A stretch of 27,362 nt of DNA. It comes from Spirogloea muscicola (taxonomy: Eukaryota > Streptophyta > Zygnematophyceae > Spirogloeales > Spirogloeaceae). The stretch lies in the NCBI GenBank assembly GCA_009602725.1, contig WELB01000083.1:286577-313938 (forward strand). Direction: 5' to 3'. Positions 9,770 to 20,000 of this stretch are shown here, piece by piece; within the stretch, counting starts at the first letter, position 1, and each line of letters starts with the position of its first letter. The notes below the pieces were generated by a model. That model made no database searches and was not told the origin of the DNA. It saw only the letters and a list, made by a program, of their open reading frames with translations. The position numbers and the translations under genes are program-made.

Positions 9770-12700
9770 CTATCGCTTGCTCCGGCGCCTCTTCCGGCCG
9801 CCGCCACCGAGCTGGCCAGAGCGGTACTGCGCCTCCTGCTCCTGCAAGAATGCCATAGCACGGCGGTACTTCTCTGACCGCTCGTCCTCGGCCGCGCGCT
9901 TCTCCTGGTCCTTCTCGGCAGCAAGGAAGTGGTTGTCCTTGCGCAGCTCGCGCGCCGCGCCGCGAGCCTCCTTCTTCAGCTGCCGCTGGAGCTTCTTGCG
10001 GTCCGACCGCTCTTTGTCGGGGTCGTAGTCTCTCCCGAGCACAAAGCTGGTACATCACAAGCAAACGGCTATAAGGAGGAAGGCTCTTCCAGTAGAGGGC
10101 GATGGCTGTGATTGGCCAGCCCAGAAAAAAGTATTAACAAAGGGTGTGAGGACTCTGTGAGGACCACACGCTGTTCTCCACTAAGAACTCCTCACTCTGA
10201 ATGTGGCTAAAGGCCTCCCTAAGCATCAATCAGCTTACTAAGACACACTCCTGGATGCGTCCTTCAAGCCCGCCATCTGTATAGCAGCTATATACTTCTT
10301 GACCATGCATTAGACCATCATGAAGCCCTATGCATGGAAGCCCAAATGCTGTTACTCAGTAAGTACACAACAATCAGGTAGCGGCTTACCCCTCCTCGAA
10401 GCGGGGGTTGAATTGCTTGATTGGAACAGCTCGCTTTGCCCTGATCCTCAGCGGCTGCCTCAGGGACTCCTGTTGCTCACTGTTGGACCTAATAAGACCA
10501 GTCACCTCGTCCAGCAGATGATGCAGAGTTGGCCCCGGAGCCTGAGCGGATGGCCTGTGCTGGCTTTCACAGCTGACCTTCAGCAAGGCCTCCATGATTG
10601 GAACAAAGGGTCCGAAGATCTCGCAGTATGAAGCCAGGGTGACCAGCCTCGATGCAAAGTTCCATAGCGTGACGAGGAGGGCTTGGAGGGCTCCAAGCCT
10701 GAAAGAATGCAAGAGGCCGACAGTTGTTTAGGTACAATGACTGCCTAGCATGTGCATGTGTGACACAATCTGAAAACATGTCGAATAGGGTCTGCAAAAG
10801 ACATGCCTTTGTGTCAGTCTTCATGTAATTACCCTTGTCTGCTTGCTGTGCCTGCTCGCATTGCTCATGCCAATGTTGCCATGGCTACACTCCGCGCTTT
10901 CATGACTAGGATCAAACAACCTCAACAACAACAAACACATGATAATGTTACTGACATTCTGTCTAAACAATACAAGTTGTGCTGTGAGTGTACCTGAATG
11001 TGCTGGATGTGAAGAATGGATCGTCGGGCTCTGTAGCCATGCAGCGGTGGAAGCTGAGAGGCGTGCTGATTGCAGCTGCGAGCTCGTCACGCAGCGTCCT
11101 CAGCCATGGGCCACCTCCAACCTGGGCTCGCAGGTGCTGCACTCCTCCCTGAGCAGTGCATGACATGTACATACTAAGCTGCAACCTGGGTTTATTGATA
11201 GCAATGCGATGCAATCCATAGAAATGCAAACAAATTGTATTAAAAACTGTCACCGATTGCCTGCCATCTTCACATCATTTCTTGCACAATGTGAAGCCAT
11301 CTGTGATTAGACACCAAATACCACACTACAAAAAGAAAGACTTGGTATCTTACCAGCTCCAGCTCAGCTGCCTGCTCTGCAGGGAGAGCCGTAATAAGCA
11401 GTGCATGCAGAAAGGAGATAGCTTCTGGAAAGTACCGCCTGCTTTGCTCAGTCATCTGCAATACTATTTTAATATGACATCAGTCACTACACTTTGACTA
11501 GAAAGACTGGCGACATACTACAGATGTCATTAACATTCTGAAGGGGCCTCTCGTTTGCCAAAGCGCGCTTTGAAAGGCATAGGCAGACGGTCATCTGATC
11601 GTCGCTCCGTGCAGGTGAAGTACGTGGTAATATTACTCAATGCAAACAAGGGCATTGAGTCAAATGAACGCAAGTTCCGAAGACCACTTAGAAGAGCGAA
11701 GAAGAGCGTAGAAGAGCGAATGCAAGGTTTAGGGTCTCAGAGGTCGAATCTTCTGTTTTTGATATTTCTTTGCTACAAGAAAGACTACAAGAAAGGCAAT
11801 GCATGTAGTCGAATGTACTTACACTTGCAACAAGAGCAGTAAAGAACAGGCCTACTGCAGCGTCCTTGGCGGACGTCACAGGGCAGCGGGCGAGGTACTG
11901 GCCAGCCAGTAGGGCTGCGGGCGTCATCACGGGGTGCAAGAAGTCGGACGGCGGGAAGACGAGCGACCAGAGGCGGAGCAGCAGCAGCACGCGCGGCGGC
12001 GGCCACGTACTCGACCCATCTGTTGTAGCAGCAGCCAAGTAGCCATGTCGTTCCACCCATAAGCAATCAAGATCCTAAGACGAATGTAGTGAGAGAGTTG
12101 CACCAGTTGACAAATACGGATATACAACCAATTAAGTCACAATGTTTGCCGATGGTGCTGGGAGTGAGCAGGCCACGCCAAGAAGTGACCAAATGACAGT
12201 CTAAGAGTATTGCCTTGTCAGTAAGAGAGCATCCCTCTTCAAGCACAAAGAGTATGACAATGCCGAGTGTGAGATGAAAGGCAGGACAAGTGCATACCAT
12301 TGGCTCGAAGCTTGGCAGACAGCTGGTGCTGCATGCGGAGGATGCGCTGGCGGGCGCAGAGTGCAGCCATGGCGGGCATGTCTGAGCTCATGCCGATGAG
12401 CGCCGCTGCGAGGATGTCCAGGTGCGCGATGGGCAGCGGCACCTCGCCGGCGGACGACGAGAAGTACTGAAGGAGAATGTTGTAAAATGCCTGCAGGCAG
12501 GACCGCCACAAAGAAATTCTATAAGCAGTTCCTCGTGATGCATACTGTCAACCTGCATAATTCTTGATATTATTTGATTAGACTGCATCAGGATTTGCTC
12601 GGTACAATCTCTTGTTACCCGGGGTGGTCGAACGTCCACAGAAGTGACTTCACAATCATCTTGTAGACCGTGGGTTTACAAAATGATGCAGCCACACTCA

Positions 12701-15700
12701 GCCACGCCTATGTCTATCAGCCTCCACATGCATGTTAAATAGTCTAATCAGCCATTCACCTATCTCCTGGACCTAGACCAAGTACTTTTGCACAACAATC
12801 CCGTGAAGCAAGTCCCAGCTGATGACCACTGGCTGCGTGATGACCCACTCCCAGCTATGTGATGACCACTCCAGGGCGGGGTGAAAGTATTAGCAAGCTA
12901 TACCTAAATTAAGGGGCATGTTTCAGTAATAACCTGCATCTTGAGGCGATTGCCAGCCGCCAGGGAGATGGCATTGCACGCCCGTATCCGCTGGACAGCC
13001 ACCGCGAGCTCTGCTGCGGGCCGGCCAGCCACGAGCGTCTGCAGCGCCTCCAGCGTCATCGGCACGTCGATGACATACGGCAGAGGCGGCGCGATGGGTT
13101 GTGCCCCGCCGCTGGTGCTGGCGCCGGCATGGCTGCCCCGCCGCCCCCTCTCGTCCCGGCTGCCGCTCAGCCCAGATGACGACGCAGCTGCACCTCCCTC
13201 CTCTGCACCCCCCTCATCACTGTCCTGCTCCCAGTCGGGGCCCGCCAAGCAGTGCGCTGCGGCGCTGCCGTTTGTCTTCCTGCGCCTGCCCTCCTCGTGC
13301 GCGCTCTCGTCCTCCTCAGCCGCAGGGCTGTCACCGCTGCTGCCCTCCTCGTCCTCGCCAACGTCCTCCTCGCTGCCATGGTCGCTACCACCTTCCTCCT
13401 CGTTGGCATCATCGCTGTCGCTGTCTTGGCCATCGCTGCCGTCCTCGTCGGCGCCGCCTCGCCCGGCGAGGACGTCCGTCGCCCACCCGGTGGCCCCATG
13501 GTCCTCGCTCTTGCTGCCCTCGAGCTCAAAATTCTCACCGGGGTCATCGCCGGAGGCAAACCTCTGCTGCCGACTCGTGCTAGCAGTACCTGCATCCGCC
13601 TCGTCCTCGTCCTCCTCGCCCGAGGAGCTCGCGTCCCCAGCCATCCTCTTCTGCTGTCGCTTCTGCAAACGAGCGCAGCAGCCGGTGCTGTGAATGAAGT
13701 GCTGCTGACACTAATTTAGTGCGTGTATTGAGTAATGGAGGGCCTGAGTGCTAAGTACAAAGGCAAATTCCGCCGCTCTAAATTCCGCCGCTCTAGAAGT
13801 CAGAGGCAATGCAGCAAAGGCCAAGCGCCAAACCTGGACCTCTAATTTGCGTATTAAACCTTTGGAAGATACTATGATTTAGGTTTTGGGGTATAGGTTT
13901 AGGGTTTTGGGATTAGGAATCAGGGTTTAGGGTTTAGGCTGCATGGGCAATATGAGAAGTAAGTACCACTAGCCATGCCAGCTTGCATGGGGTATGCGGC
14001 CGAGCAGCGCCATAGTACCACGTCACCAAGCCCTCGCAGCTCCACTAATTGATTATGCTTGCTGCCAAACAGGGGTCCATTGCAGGTTGCGGTGATGGCC
14101 ACCGGCGGCACACCTCAAGCTCGAGCAGCTTCTCTCGCTCCTCTCGTGCTACCTCCTCCGGCGTGCGCAGCCGCTCACCAGCTCGGGCCCGCATCTCGAG
14201 GCCCATCTCGCGCGCAAGCCGGTCGTAGTTGTCCTGCTGCACCTCCGCCTGGCCATCGTCGACGCCCGCTGCCTCTGCCGCCGCCACTGCCGGCGCGCCC
14301 TTGCGAGGCCGCGCAAGGCCAGCGAGCGCGCCGGAGCCCGCGAGCATGCGGAACTCGTCGTCCAGCGCACGCACCGAGCCCTCGTCGGCCTCCTTCTCGC
14401 GAGCCCGCAGCGCGCGGTGCAGCTTGCTCTTGGCGATGACCTCCTCCATGACCTCCCGCCGTGTCTTGGGGTGCTGCAGCAGCGCCAGGGCGCATGAGCG
14501 ACAGCAAGTCCTCACACCAGTCCTGATTCCAATAATGGCTGCTAACATACTAACCTCAGGTCTAGATTCCTCTTAACATTATAATATCACTAGAAGCACG
14601 GCATGGCTGTCATCACTAAAGTCTGACAACCTCACCGACTTAAGAGGGATGGGAGGAGCGTCACCTGCGTACTTTCCGCTCGTTCATCGCCACCATCAGC
14701 GCTAGCCGCTGGCCCGCTCTTAGCAACGCCGCCGCCGAAATTGAGCTCCCGCGTCGCGAGCACATCGACTGGGCACCCAGACAGCAGACGGAAGCTCAGC
14801 TTCTCAGGTCAGGGAGGTGGAAGCGGCGCCATTGTGAGTAAACACTGAAGCTCTGGACATGACCACTGTCAGGCGACGAGCTCGAGCACCCACTATTGGC
14901 GGCATCGTCGCCATCGTCGTCGCTGTTGCCCGGGACGTCCTCCCTGAAGTCGTCCAGGTGGGCCAGCGCGGCGCCGCCGTGCGTGAGCACGTCCTCCCTC
15001 CCTCTGCCACCACCATTGCCGTCGTCGTCGTCGTCTCCCAGCGCAAACTTGCTCCGGCGGCTGAACTGTGCCTGTGCCGCGCCACAACCGCCGCCACCCA
15101 CAAAAACATACTATTGCTTAATGGGCCACGCTAATGGACCCAATTCAAGCCTAAGTTGTGACCACAACCTGGCTCACCCGACTCATAGATTGAATGGATA
15201 GACTCCCCGCAGCCCATCGCAACAACACATTGATGCATGCATTACTATGCCCATGGACTGAACTTTCAATCAGTCACTAAGTAAAGGCTACAGCCTGGCT
15301 TACGCACTTCATAAGTGATTTAAGAGACTACATTGTTTTGCGTGACTAGTTGCGCGTTAGCTGTGGAGAAAGTGGAGTGTGTATTGAGTGATGACGGGCC
15401 TAAGTGGCCAAGTACAAATACAAAGGCAAGCACACTGTAAGATGGACGGCACCTGCTGCTGAGCTGACCAGCCCAGTAACCGCGAGATAGCACATAGAGG
15501 TCGCTACCTGATGCCCGAATAGCGGACGGCAGTTGACGAGCCACCAGCTAAGGCTCCCTAAAACCTGAACCCTCAACCCTACACCCTAACCCTAACCCTC
15601 CCCTAAACCCTGGGAGGGGCGACGCTGTGGAGGCGCGGCGGCGGACCTGGCGCTCGCACTGGAAGCGGAGGACGGCCTTGTCCTCCTCGCCCAGCGACGC

Positions 15701-16051
15701 GTCGCTCTCGCCGAAGCGCCGGTCGACGAAGGCGTTGCCGGTGCCGCGCTGCCGGAACTCCGGCAGCAGCGTCGCCTTCCTCTGCGCCCGGCCATCTCAG
15801 CGCCATTTCAGCGGAAGCGCCAGCAGCTGCGGCGGACGGCTGCACCGGCGCTCGACGTCGCAGAGCCATGGGCGGCCAGGACGGCGCCATGGACGCCGCG
15901 GAAGACGGGTGGGGGGAGGGTTTGGGGTTTAGGCAGGGGGGCCGCACCTTGTCGAGGGCGTCCGCCCGAGCATGCCCGACGCGCTTCGGCTGCTCGCCGC
16001 GGCCGCGCTGCGGCGGCGGCAGAGACGGCGGTGAGGCTGAGCGCAAAGGAA

Positions 16052-16085
<34 letters not shown>

Positions 16086-16463
16086 CAGCGGCTCCGGCGG
16101 GCTGCGGAAGGAAGGCCGGGCGGCGGCAGGCAGTACCTTCTTGCCGAGCACGTCGAACTTGCGCCGCGTCCAGAGCTGCTCGAAGAGGCTCCCACGCCCG
16201 CTGCCGCCGCTGCCGCCGCCGCGGCCGCCGCCGACGCCGCGGCGCGCGCAGGAGACGTGCACTGGATCTCGGTGAAGCCTTCCGGAGCTGCTCGGCGGCT
16301 CGACCAGGAACCACCGCAGCTTGAGACGCTCGCCGCTGTCCGAGCCCGGAGTTGTGAGGAGGAGAAAATTGACGCGGCGCCGGTTCCGCCGCCGTTCTAT
16401 GGCCACCGTCGTGGCAGCTCGAAGGCTGCAGGTTCTGTCGCCCGTGCCGGCGGACATCGACAT
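9770..16463 (-). CDS. NOP14: Nucleolar protein NOP14 (small-subunit processome)
   Basis: Thirteen exons on the minus strand: 16463?-16137, 16007-15948, 15781-15647, 15071-14864, 14768-14665, 14473-14114, 13662-12934, 12490-12298, 12019-11823, 11455-11354, 11148-10994, 10698-10390, 10046-9770 (TAG). All phases join, giving about 1051 aa if the ATG at 16463 is used; yeast, human and plant proteins are roughly 810-900. NOP14 acts in 18S rRNA maturation in the nucleolus. Landmarks: FEQLWTRRKFDVLGKK; NAFVDRRFGESDASL; LATRELNFGGG; RREVMEEVIAKSK; YDRLAREMGLEMRAR; a long Asp/Glu/Ser-rich acidic domain (13662 to about 13130); LFPxSDFxHP-like FPPSDFLHPVMTPAAL; and the basic tail NPRFEEGFVLGRDYDPDKER and ARELRKDNHFLAAEK, ending RKRRRSKR. 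The N-terminus is uncertain: the only in-frame ATG before FEQLW overlaps the FTHFS exon. Telomere-like tracts sit in two introns. Confidence 0.93.
11691..11720. repeat. Three tandem 10-bp units in NOP14 intron
   Basis: GAAGAGCGAA occurs three times in direct tandem, with one change in the middle copy. It lies in the intron 11456-11822. Confidence 0.85.
13729..13768. repeat. Dispersed intronic repeat, copy A
   Basis: About 40 bp starting TGCGTGTATTGAGTAATGG, clearly related to the sequence at about 15376-15430 in another NOP14 intron. Confidence 0.65.
13765..13794. repeat. Perfect 15-bp tandem duplication
   Basis: AAATTCCGCCGCTCT is repeated twice without mismatch in the NOP14 intron 13663-14113, directly after dispersed repeat copy A. 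Confidence 0.95.
13878..13939. repeat. Telomere-like TTTAGGG tract in NOP14 intron
   Basis: Degenerate TTTAGGG/GTTTTGGG units lie in the intron 13663-14113. On the NOP14 coding strand they read CCCTAAA. Confidence 0.75.
15376..15430. repeat. Dispersed intronic repeat, copy B
   Basis: Starts TGTGTATTGAGTGATGACGG and aligns along its length with copy A at 13729-13768, with small insertions. It lies in the NOP14 intron 15072-15646. Confidence 0.65.
15555..15611. repeat. Telomere-like CCCTAA(A) tract in NOP14 intron
   Basis: CCCTAAAA, CCCTAACCCTAACCCT and CCCTAAACCC units end 35 bp from the exon border at 15647. On the gene strand they read TTAGGG, opposite to the tract at 13878. Confidence 0.85.
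16053..16083. repeat. (CGG)n tract in NOP14 first intron
   Basis: An uninterrupted trinucleotide run inside the intron 16008-16136. If the intron is retained it encodes poly-Pro in frame. Confidence 0.9.
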
Positions 16464-16560
16464 TGCGCAGTCGCTGCAGCCGCTGCCAATTGCCGAAGTC
16501 GCCGAGGCTGTCGGGCTTCGTCCCGACGACTACGAGCTCTATGGCAGGACCAAGGCCAAA
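16399..16560 (+). CDS. FTHFS: Formate-tetrahydrofolate ligase, first exon only
   Basis: ATG at 16399 opens 54 codons ending at an AAA|GTAAGC donor. The peptide contains LQVLSPVPADIDIAQSLQPLP and DDYELYGRTKAK, the characteristic N-terminus of eukaryotic 10-formyl-THF synthetase, the enzyme that makes 10-formyl-THF from formate, THF and ATP. The family is more than 600 aa. None of its later hallmarks, such as the ATP-binding loop TPLGEGKST or the substrate-site GGAAGGGY, appears downstream before the next gene starts at 17068. An ambiguous base at 16674 lies about 110 bp after the donor. The exon is therefore either cut off by an assembly misjoin or is a relic. It overlaps the putative NOP14 5' end on the opposite strand. 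Confidence 0.85.
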
Positions 16561-16673
16561 GTAAGCTAGTCGTCAAGCTTCACTTGACGATATAATAAAG
16601 TGACGGCTTTACAAATTGGCGCTTGGACGGTTCTTGACTCACACTTGATGATGTACTTTCCTTGCTTCCATTG

Positions 16674-16674
16674 N
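16674..16674. other. Ambiguous base (N)
   Basis: The only N noticed in the window. It sits at a sharp composition boundary and just where a conserved gene loses its remaining exons, which suggests a collapsed gap or misjoin. Confidence 0.95.
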
Positions 16675-16989
16675 GCGGCGGCGGCAGCACCCGGTAGCCA
16701 GCGCCGTCGTCGCGGGGCCCGCCGATGGTGGGGGCGCTGGCGCCGGCGCCCTCGGCCAGCCAGCGTGCGCCTTCCTCCCCCTCGCACCCACGCCCCCGCG
16801 CCGTAGACCAGGGCCAGGTCTAGGGCAGATTAGGTTTATGTCAGCACATTACGTTTAGGGTTCCGGTCCCGCCGATCGCCCTGCGACCGCCGCCGCGGCT
16901 CCTGTGCCTGCGGAGAGGACCCCATGCTAACATATAACCAGTGAAAGGAGGTAGTGAGCATAAGCAGTAGGACTACTACTCCTAGACAC

Positions 16990-17015
16990 TATACTAGTGC
17001 TCGTGCACTAGTATA
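16990..17015. repeat. Perfect 11-bp hairpin upstream of nucleoside hydrolase
   Basis: TATACTAGTGC (16990-17000), loop TCGT, GCACTAGTATA (17005-17015). It ends 52 bp before the ATG at 17068, so it may be a promoter palindrome or a 5' UTR hairpin. Confidence 0.85.
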
Positions 17016-17067
17016 ACTTCCACAGTGAAGACCGCAAGGATTGTGATGGTAAACAACAGCAGACCTT

Positions 17068-20000
17068 ATGCTAGCTCCATCCGCATGCATGTATGCGACA
17101 GCATGCGGCGCCGGCGGCGGCGGCGGCGGCGGCGTGTCGCAGCGCAAGAGCGTGATCATCGACACCGACCCCGGCATTGGTGAGCACCCACTTGACATAA
17201 GTGTCTTACGTTCACTCTTTAGGTTTGCGGGTCTAGCGGATCAGAGGCCCCGAGGAGGGTCAACCAATCTATACTTCAGGCATTTGGTTCTAGCAATGCG
17301 CCCATCCGAGGAGGGTCTACAATTAACTCTTCAGGTTTGTGGGTCTCGCCGATCCGAGGAGGGTCAACTTATTTATAATGTAGGCTTTTGGGTCTAGCAA
17401 TGCGCCGCTGCTGACGCCGCCTCCGCTGCCAATGCCGTGGGTGGTCCGGCGTGGCCGCCCATGAGGCGTGGTGAGGAGTGGGGCCCAGGAGTGCAGCCTA
17501 AGTGAGGGTCAACAGTATACCTTTTACGCTTTAGGGTGCAAGGTCAAGATTAGGGTTTAGTGGCCAGCAAGGAGAGGAGTGATAATGCTGACATAAGTAT
17601 CAATTGATTACTTAAGCATCTACTCTGTCCTGCTTTTTGTAACTTTCTTGATCATGAGATTCATTAGAGACAAGACCTACAGTGGCACGACGCTCCAAGC
17701 ATGAGCCGCTCCTGCTGCCGAAGCTGCAGATGACGCGATGGCCATCCTGCTGGCGTTCCAGTCCCGGGAGCTCGACATCATCGGCCTCACGACCGTCTTC
17801 GGCAACGTGCTCACGCCGCTGGCCACCTCCAACGCCCTCCACCTCGTGCGGGCCCGGGTGCCACCCTCGCCGCAGCTGGCCCTTGCAGGTTTTGGTACAG
17901 TGGTCCTCCGGCTAAGTGCAGGACTTAAGTGACAGTAATGTCCCTTTGCTCACAGTGTGAGCTCGCGGGCCGGAAGGACATTCCCGTAGCTGAGGGCGCG
18001 CACGGGCCACTGAAGGTGATCATGTGCGCAGCTGCTGCTCCCGATTGCCCCCCACCTAATTTCAGAGCATCGATAGTATTCAAGGACATAATTGCCAAGA
18101 GATCTCATTAAGCCCCGGGTTTTTAGATGACAATGTACAGTTAGTGCCCAGTCAGTGCCATCTTGCTACTTCTGGCGCAGCACTGATTGTTAATGGCGTC
18201 TTTTCACAACCTAATATGATCTGCTGAATCTGCATGCTGATGCACAACTATTATCTTCAATTGTCAGGGTGGTGAGGCAAGCGCGGCGGCGCTCATCCAC
18301 GGGCATGACGGCCTCGGCAACACATTCCCCGCGCCTCCGGAGGGCAAGCCCATTGCGGCGTCCGCCGTTGACTTCATCCTCGACGCCGTGACGCAGCGGC
18401 CCAATGCCATCACTGTCGTGGCGCTCGGCCCGCTCACCAACGTGGCCCTGGTGAGCCTGCCCATGATTGCACCCCGAATCCTAAACCCTAGACCTGAAGC
18501 CCTAGCCCCTAAACCCTAAACCCTCTTCCTCCCGGCCTGCCTATTGCCCTCCCTCCTCCTTCCCTCTGCCTGCTCGCTCTTGCTGCCTCCTTCCCTCCCT
18601 CCCTCCTCACTTTCCCCCCCCTATCCCTCCCCCATTCGCCCCTAAACCAAACCCCCAAACCCTTCCCTCTTGCAATAATGCCAGATAGTTTGCCTGAAAG
18701 CTACTTCCGCCTGTCGCCAGATGATTTGCCAAAGCTTCTATCGCTGCTGCTACTTTACAAGGCAGAGCTTTTGATTTGTGACTTCTGACACGATTTTGTT
18801 AATTAAAGCCTGTCTGCCTCACCGTGGCTGCCCCAATTTCAACAGGCTGTCCAGAAGGACCCCACCTTTGTGCAGAAGGTCAGCCAGATCGTCGTCCTAG
18901 GAGGCGCCTTCTTCTCCAGCGGCAATGTCAACCCTGCCGCCGAGGCCAACGTAAGATTGCGCGCCGGGGGAGGACCATTGGCCCCTCCTGCAGAGCTGAC
19001 ATGGTCGTGGCCTGACTTGAGACTGCATACACACCCCTAGGTGTGGTGCGACCCTGAGGCAGCTGACATCGTCTTCACATGCGGTGCCGAAGTTTTTGTT
19101 GTTGGCATCAATGTCACCACCCAGGTTGTCTTCACAGGTACTTAGGCCTCAACTGTAGCTTAAATTGTTGATTCTTACATGTGGTGCTTCTATAACATCC
19201 TCTGACTGGCGGAGCATGCTGACCTGCTTGGCCTTACGCCGGCGCAGATGAGGACCTGCGAGGGCTGCTTGACAATGGCCGCTTCGGTGATTACGTTCAC
19301 AAGGCTTGCCAATTCTACAAGGCGTGGCACAGTGAGTCTGACGGCCTTGACGGTGAGCATGCACTCCAAGCAAGTGGCCTGCGGGCTAGTTCAGGGTGCA
19401 TGACTTCATATCCAATGAAGCAATGAGCAGTTCAAGGTTCCTGGTTCGGTCACTTAGGCCACATGATAGAATAATCAGCAGGCCCCTCTTGCCTAGGGAC
19501 GACTCAACTTGCTTCGTGGCAAGCCTTGGACTGCAAGTTGAGGTCCACGACGTTGTTATGCGGCAGGGTCTGGTCTGTGGTCATAGTTTCTGAAGGCGTA
19601 AGGTTGCTTGGGCTTCGGGCTTGGGCTTCGGGCTTCAGGGTTCCTCTCAGTCATCTTTCCGGTGGATTTTCTCAGATGCCTGCACTTGAAGTCTGCATTC
19701 CAGCTTCCTAAGAATGTGACAACTCCAGAATGCTGCACCACCTGCTCCATGCTAACATAAGCCTGCCGGGTGCAGGCATTTACGTGCACGACCCAACATG
19801 CATGGTGGCGGCAATTGCACCGTCGCACTTCCGGTGGCGCGAAGGTGTGGTGCGCGTCGAGACGGCCGGTGTCTGCACTGGTCACACCCTCCTCGACTTG
19901 GGCCTCAAGAAGCAAGCCCCCCAATCCCTCACTACGCTACTTGGAGTTTTATTTGCAGCTTGATTCCAGGGATGTGCCTTAAATCTCTTCATTTTCATGC

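Larger units (their letters stand above)
16561..17067. other. Gap-bearing stretch between FTHFS exon and nucleoside hydrolase
   Basis: The start (16561-16673) looks like an AT-richer intron. It then changes abruptly at the N (16674) into a GC-rich block of about 130 bp. After 16810 it returns to mixed sequence with weak telomere-like TTTAGGG at about 16850-16858. No FTHFS exon is visible. The nucleoside hydrolase promoter must be in the right part. Confidence 0.6.

Noticed and set aside
12820-12875. Repeated GTGATGACCACT-like boxes
   Set aside because: About three imperfect copies in a NOP14 intron; likely simple local duplication with no further support.
12941-13693. 250-codon plus-strand open frame
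   Set aside because: It is antisense to the acidic NOP14 exon; the Ser/Pro/Leu-rich product is a by-product of GAC/GAG-rich coding on the other strand.
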